Part shown: piece after piece, positions 61,101 to 64,000 of the stretch
Layout: each line of letters opens with the position of its first letter
Position numbering within the stretch: position 1 is the stretch's first letter
From: SYIM01 sp039800205
Lineage (GTDB): Bacteria > Pseudomonadota > Gammaproteobacteria > Burkholderiales > Burkholderiaceae_E
Reading direction: 5' to 3'
Assembly (NCBI GenBank): GCA_039800205.1
Contig: JBDLRB010000189.1
Coordinates: forward strand, 14,823-78,822
DNA length: 64,000 nt
Notes under the pieces: generated by a model
The model's input: the letters and a program-made list of their open reading frames with translations, nothing else
Databases searched by the model: none
What the model was told of the DNA's origin: nothing
Translations under genes and position numbers: made by a program

Positions 61101-64000
61101 AAGGTCAGCTCGGGCGCCGACGCGTTCATCCTCGTGCCGCAAGGCAGCACGGATCACGATTTCTCGGTCGCTGGCGAATTGACGGTCGAGGCATCCGACG
61201 CGCCCGAAATCAGCGCAGCGAGCACCATCGTTGCCGTATCGGCGGGCGAGGGCGGTGAGGGCGACGGCGAGTACTTCACGGTCGACTTCAACAGCGCTGA
61301 CGGCGAGCAGGAGATCGACTTTGGCACGCAGGTCCTGGTGGCTGATGACCACGAGGCCGGCGGCAATCCGGGCCGAATCTATCGTTACATGGGCGGCGAG
61401 GCGACCACTACCGATCTGTCCGAGACCAACTACGGCGACACCGGTTACTGGCACGAACTCCTGCCGCCGGCGGGCTTCGTCGGCAATGTGTTGGGCTTTC
61501 TCGAATCAGAGATGCCCTATCACGAGAAGGAGGTCATCCTCGCGACCATTCCGTTTGGCGACGAGGAGCATGATCTCGGCTTTGCGGTCGGGGCCGGTTG
61601 GCCCGATCGCACGGTTCAGGAATTCCTCGACGGCGAGGGCGCGAAGACGGCCGAGGCCGGCTTCCAGTCGACCGATACGGGCTTTGCCTTATCGGTCGGC
61701 AAGTTGTTCGACCGGATCGGCCCCGAGCTGCGCCTCGACTTCAAGCTACCCGACCCGCAGATGCCCTACCACGAGCAGGATCTCGTGCTCGGGACGATCG
61801 ATCACGGGGGTCAGTCTTTCGACTGGGGCATTCGTGCGGCGATCGGCTGGCCCGACACCACGCTCTTGCAGATGATCAATCTGCCGGCGCTCCTCAAGGG
61901 GCGCTTCAATCCGGTCCTGCCCGAATTCAGCGCGAGCGTGTTTTTCGGCGACGTCGAGATCGACTCGTTGCAGATTCTGCCGTCCAAATTTGTCCTGCGT
62001 ATTCCGTCGGTCAAGGCGACCCTCTTTGACCAGCCGATCGAGATCCTCTACGGCGGTGCGATCGAGATTGACACGCCCGATTCGCTTGCGGACTTCGTCG
62101 ATCCCGACCGCGATCCGATGGTGATCGAGATGGATCCCATCGATCTGGATGTGCTGTTGGGCACGGAAGGGGTCGAGGATCGCGCGGATGATTACTGGGA
62201 CGACGCGATCCAGATCGACGTCAACAACCCGGATTTGCCTTATTTCGAGCAGGCGCTCTCCCTGGCGACGGTTGATCTCGCCGGGCAAGAGTGGGACATC
62301 GGGCTGCGTGCTGGCATCGGCTGGCACGATCAGTCCCTGTTCGAGATCCTGGCGGGGCTGCCCGGTGAAGGCTCCATGACCGATACCGAAACCGGCGTGG
62401 CGATCCAGGCACCGGGCTACAGCCTGCTGGGCCACTCCATTCAGGGGCCGCAGGTCGATCTCGAGCTGCTGTTGCCCAACCCCGCCATGCCCGATGCGCA
62501 TTTCCGGCAATCGGCCCTGGGCGATGAGCTTGCCTCGAGCGACGAGCCTGTGGTCGATTGGGGCCTTGAGGTGGCGGTAGGCTGGACCGATCTGGCGCTC
62601 TTCGATCTGGTCGACGCCGAGGCCTGGGCAGCGGGTGAGCTCAAGTTCGTCCTGCCTGAACTGGATGTCTCGATCTATGTCGACGAGGGCGCCTCCACCC
62701 CCTTCCTGCCTGCGTCATTCGAGGTGTCCCTGCCGCAGTTCAAGGTCACCGTGCTCGGGCAGGCACTGCTTCTCAATTTTGGTGAATCGATCACGATCGA
62801 GACACCCGAGGCCTATTCAGCGCTGATTGACCCGTCGCTCGAACCAGGCCAGTTGAGCCTGTCGCCGGTCGATCTCGACGAGGTCATCGCGCAGATGTTC
62901 GGGACCAGCGACGCCTCGGTCCTCGAGGACTACGAGCCCTCTGGTGACGAAATCGAGCTCAACGTCCTCGACCCGGACTCCGAAGAAGACAACTCGGTAA
63001 AAACGGTTCTGGGCAATCTGATCAAGATCATTCCGTCCACCTTTGTTGTGAGCGATCTGGGCCTCGCGGGCACTTTGCTGGGGCTGGATGTCGAATACAC
63101 GGTGCCCTTGAGCCGCTTCCTCCCGGAAGAGCTGCGCGCCGCCGACAGTGACGAAGAGCAGTTCGTCATCGGCCTGGAGGCTTTGCTTCCCGAAAGTGTC
63201 TACCTGTACCTCGAGCCCTTCGTCGACGACGAGTCCGATCCGGCGGAATTGGCCGGCGATCCGATCGACTACGGGCGCTTCCCATCCGACGCCGAACGCG
63301 CGCTCAACGTTCTGGGCGTGATCGGCATGGTGCAGGCCGAAGACGGCAGCGTCGGCTTGCCCTGGGCGGCCAACGACTTCAGGCTGTCGGACGCCGAGGC
63401 CGATTTCGACAGCTCGGAGGGCAGCAAATGGGTCGAGCCCGGGGCGCTCGTCAAGGTCGCCGCCGATCACGAGGCCGGCGGCGAACCAGACCGCCTCTAT
63501 CGCTTCCTGGGCGAACAGGCGGTTCGACTCGATCTCATGCTTGAGGCCTTCGACAACACCGACCTGTGGGAGGAGTACGCCCCGGTCTCGGTCGAAAGCT
63601 GGCAGGTCGACCTGCGCGTGACGGTGGGCTGGGAGAACATGGGGCTCGTTCAGATGCTCGCCGAAGAGCCCGGCGAAGAGCCCGAGACGCTTGAGCGTCC
63701 ACTCGTTGAGGCCGAAGGGCCCCCGGCCACACAAACGGCGGGCTACGAATTGCAGTCCCCGGGTTTCGATGTCACGCGGCCGACGGCCGACGGCGATCTG
63801 GTGCTCGCCACGGCGCTGGGTCCGAAGATTGCCATCGAACTGGTGGTACCCAACCCCGATCTCCCGTACGTCGAGTACAAGCAGGAACTCGGCAGCATCG
63901 ATGTCGGCGCCGCCGACGAGCTTCGCTGGGGGGTCAAGGCCTCGGTCGGCTGGGCCGATACGACGCTCCTCGATCTGGTTGACCTCTTTGAATACCGGCT
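55164..64000 (+). CDS. Giant repetitive LEPR-XLL surface protein (3' end outside window)
   Basis: One uninterrupted frame of at least 2,945 codons from ATG 55164 (ribosome site GGAGAG 6 bases upstream) to the window end. After a basic start comes the LEPR-XLL motif RLEDRVLLSAEP (residues 31-42), the N-terminal mark of very large bacterial surface proteins. A polar beta-rich region leads to five ~300-residue repeats (residues ~680-2000), separated by Glu/Ala/Pro linkers, then a different repeat set with DHEAGG and GWxDxTL motifs. I saw no cysteine codon in frame. No membrane segment or secretion signal is visible; the C terminus is missing. I infer an exported adhesin or matrix protein; export by a type I system is likely but unproven. 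Neighbouring kinase/regulator could control it. Confidence 0.85.
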   Translation, partial: MSRRSAAKPFKRWSAQGRRRAWLHSRSQVERLEDRVLLSAEPIIQSLRIDEDRPLAADNVQLDVGSPESASQRFDASLINAARIDLTRGASQDTRLTASGNLLSLNTALQDLVIDLGSGDDQVLLSQNADGTLRLSGGADLKELVFARPTETLQLRGLGGVDRISLASVDLGRTSLRVEGESIELAHGETLRSSGDLVLQAGSILSSDRDGELQAAAQIMVGGTVDLGGSLVLDARVSVRVDSSAEVPVALTDLSVDTLASAWIGAGASVQAASVELFALTENRLNIERAAAGGVVQLDANQRTRAGVGSGADITIVTRVAEEGATSEPGALTIEALDRSRFSAVLNTQDSLASAILTGLGAQGFDAGLSLMNISRTTQALLGEGGDRLQVGAASGADLGRIHVAAASVDADPEPGEDEDQPGVFGEVISSLIGVQTLNVLDSIEALVAGADLDAGELAVYALAGSTQGSSAKVAANKGRGQTIARLSDATVNVPGAASVIARDETVFNASSAGFKADVPMLDNIKIGIASASNTVDRAIEAAVLRTALEADELAVLAIGAQTLSSVTESLAVVEPPAADETGEGTADEAAAPDATDETGAVNESTDASGSGFSLALGGTVAWNQLTGSIAARVGESELVLGEGNAAIEAVNAAALSAESSAGTAVTGGSGSAAGITLAFNAIGWDMGNIAAAGLNSLLGTDLGTTELPLEITAELTATGVTGGADLSVSAADEAAIDAQIRNESSATAESGLGVGASGILASNRVRTETRSTVTGAGPGVPPVAIEIGGGLAVLATESASIVADVSMAAESASTGGSSVAVGGIVVRNDVRAGVGSQVQGLPVSAGGDVQIDATLGATIEATLSGAVKAAADSGFDESADEGTTDEGAADEGTTDAGAAEGDTAAADGTADEAAAADPAAEEGGGGAGASGVAVNGLIATNLVLAEVDAILLESEVVSAEGGLSVTASNEASIDAVNTASTESSGTAVGAVLAFNTIGWGAQNVFAAALDTFLGTDAVGNEVPAAVRTRVESTAISIAGDLELAAVSVPQINATIVNTVSSDAGTAVGFVLASNLSSSLAEVVFRPGADATVTVGGDLQSRASDTAGIAAQIGGSAASGGGVSAGGKLVRNDVRSAVSILFDQAAVEVEGDLSIDARGSSTITALLTDDPIEIEEDEDAAAEEDLLLEEEPVPEEEPAPEEEPAEASMALNGLIATNLVLADVRATVLDSSLTAGGDLSVTAKNGSLIEAENSAVATAAGTAVGVTLAFNTIGWESQNVLFNAIDALLGTSIGTEQPAEVRASVLASSLEAGGAIAVDARTRERVTATIYNEATSSAASASAGMVLASNMISARARAHIDAEDQPVTANAGAGLSVTAEDEAVIEAEAEMISSSAGAPAVGGLVVRNDVRSAVDAQVVGIRAEVGEDFLVLSLASASIDASLSGETTSAAAEEEAPAEEEAPAEGEAPAEGEAAAEEAAPADEGATDANAGDTPAEGEEPAAEEQPAPPPTSLAINGLIANNLVLSRADALVTGSELIVGGDAEVLADNISAISADNSATMSSDGSAIGVVLAFNTIGWESQNIFSNSINTLLGTDFGATAQPAQVRARLVSSDAEVGGNLRVQAGAIDEDDPDAQHGALILATISNEASAGGGSVSASFILATNKIATDSLAWVSPFVDGPTVLGASETAPARVSISTGGDLSVLARDSGIIGADVALSATSGGGAAIGGLAVTNDLRGGVRAGIDFAEVEAGGDLTVEALEVARLRAVVSGATETLAEEEDAAAEETPAEDASAGEETPAEDAPPGDAPAGEAADGGDAAGAQGGESLAGGSSLPIAINGLIANNLVLTSAAATITESLLVTGGGVLVNADNAAEISAENTATITSGGTAVGVTLAFNTVGWAPQNIFSKAVDALLGGDIGTERPAFSLARIENTRLESGGDLGVTATVSAVIDASISNEASSEAGAAASMVLATNKVSSGADAFILVPQGSTDHDFSVAGELTVEASDAPEISAASTIVAVSAGEGGEGDGEYFTVDFNSADGEQEIDFGTQVLVADDHEAGGNPGRIYRYMGGEATTTDLSETNYGDTGYWHELLPPAGFVGNVLGFLESEMPYHEKEVILATIPFGDEEHDLGFAVGAGWPDRTVQEFLDGEGAKTAEAGFQSTDTGFALSVGKLFDRIGPELRLDFKLPDPQMPYHEQDLVLGTIDHGGQSFDWGIRAAIGWPDTTLLQMINLPALLKGRFNPVLPEFSASVFFGDVEIDSLQILPSKFVLRIPSVKATLFDQPIEILYGGAIEIDTPDSLADFVDPDRDPMVIEMDPIDLDVLLGTEGVEDRADDYWDDAIQIDVNNPDLPYFEQALSLATVDLAGQEWDIGLRAGIGWHDQSLFEILAGLPGEGSMTDTETGVAIQAPGYSLLGHSIQGPQVDLELLLPNPAMPDAHFRQSALGDELASSDEPVVDWGLEVAVGWTDLALFDLVDAEAWAAGELKFVLPELDVSIYVDEGASTPFLPASFEVSLPQFKVTVLGQALLLNFGESITIETPEAYSALIDPSLEPGQLSLSPVDLDEVIAQMFGTSDASVLEDYEPSGDEIELNVLDPDSEEDNSVKTVLGNLIKIIPSTFVVSDLGLAGTLLGLDVEYTVPLSRFLPEELRAADSDEEQFVIGLEALLPESVYLYLEPFVDDESDPAELAGDPIDYGRFPSDAERALNVLGVIGMVQAEDGSVGLPWAANDFRLSDAEADFDSSEGSKWVEPGALVKVAADHEAGGEPDRLYRFLGEQAVRLDLMLEAFDNTDLWEEYAPVSVESWQVDLRVTVGWENMGLVQMLAEEPGEEPETLERPLVEAEGPPATQTAGYELQSPGFDVTRPTADGDLVLATALGPKIAIELVVPNPDLPYVEYKQELGSIDVGAADELRWGVKASVGWADTTLLDLVDLFEYR
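57201..61080 (+). repeat. Five tandem ~300-residue repeats in the LEPR-XLL protein
   Basis: Cores beginning with the FNxIGW motif at 57201, 58146, 58971, 59886 and 60861 (spacings 945, 825, 915 and 975 bp). Each copy contains the order NGLIATNLVL, GTAVGVTLAFNTIGWxxQN, a LLGT strand, SNEASS..LASN, a GGDLSV strand, and a GGLVVRNDVR element; the first lacks part of this. Copies are diverged at DNA level, not recent duplicates. Acidic linkers sit near 56880-57000, 57796-57948, 58678-58788, 59510-59701 and 60499-60652. Confidence 0.85.
61330..63990 (+). repeat. Second repeat set in the LEPR-XLL protein (DHEAGG and GWxD modules)
   Basis: DDHEAGGNPGRIYRYMGG (61344 on) and DHEAGGEPDRLYRFLG (63465 on) are two copies of a short D-H-E-A-G-G module followed by a Y/W-rich strand. 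GW motifs followed by D/E, T and L (GWPDRTVQEFL, GWPDTTLLQM, GWHDQSLFEIL, GWTDLALFDLV, GWENMGLVQML, GWADTTLLDLV) recur near 61.6, 61.85, 62.3, 62.6, 63.6 and 63.95 kb. Only part of this set is in the window. Confidence 0.7.

Noticed and set aside
1..64000. tRNA, rRNA, CRISPR, insertion sequence or prophage
   Set aside because: I looked for the T-loop/CCA pattern, direct-repeat/spacer spacing, transposase motifs and phage genes, and found none that I could support.

Overview
This 64 kb GC-rich window looks like a chromosomal segment from a betaproteobacterium, most likely Burkholderiales. The evidence is gene order and gene content: yidC-mnmE, then mnmG-rsmG-parA-parB followed by the complete atpIBEFHAGDC operon, then hemE and priA, together with a Bug-type tricarboxylate receptor and a GTP-dependent PEP carboxykinase. 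These markers normally lie close to the replication origin, and three perfect 16-bp parS sites upstream of mnmG agree with that. I see no tRNA, rRNA, CRISPR array, insertion sequence or prophage.

Region 1 (1-2.8 kb) holds the 3' part of yidC and complete mnmE. Region 2 (2.8-23.2 kb) is a block of accessory catabolic genes between mnmE and mnmG: a Bug receptor, a secreted dienelactone-hydrolase-like enzyme, a NodB-type deacetylase coupled to an amidase, a minus-strand cluster (flavin reductase, MmgE/PrpD, short asparaginase, two unknowns), pckG with a Crp/Fnr regulator carrying oddly spaced cysteines, a PdxA paralogue with an IclR regulator, and an oxidative run of mmsA, an SSADH-like dehydrogenase, a Zn alcohol dehydrogenase, a GMC oxidoreductase and an LhgO-like oxidase. 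Region 3 (23.2-36.9 kb) is core: parS cluster, mnmG, rsmG, parAB, an HtrA-like protein that has lost His and Asp of the triad, and the ATP synthase operon with a recognisable sigma-70 promoter (29455-29483) and a strong terminator (36841 onward).

Region 4 (37.0-49.5 kb) is the most interesting set. A tightly coupled operon encodes a WecB-type UDP-GlcNAc 2-epimerase, an NfrB-type inner-membrane glycosyltransferase that stops exactly where the c-di-GMP-binding domain of E. coli NfrB would begin, a lipoprotein, a DUF2334 deacetylase, a TPR/outer-membrane NfrA-like protein and a DUF4434-like putative glycoside hydrolase. A convergent 7TM-type histidine kinase and its response regulator follow. 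In E. coli, NfrA, NfrB and NfrC (WecB) make the surface glycan that serves as phage N4 receptor. Here the three are joined in one operon with modifying enzymes, and c-di-GMP control appears to have been lost. I infer a variant N4-receptor-type exopolysaccharide pathway.

Region 5 (49.6-54.8 kb) holds a ThDP enzyme of the acetolactate-synthase type, hemE and priA. The hemE-priA gap carries DnaA-box sequences, an AT-rich stretch, a perfect FNR box and an 11-bp inverted repeat, and so looks like an origin or a DnaA-binding locus. Region 6 (55.16 kb to the end) is a single open frame of at least 2,945 codons that runs off the window: a giant, acidic, cysteine-free, repetitive LEPR-XLL protein, probably an exported surface adhesin.
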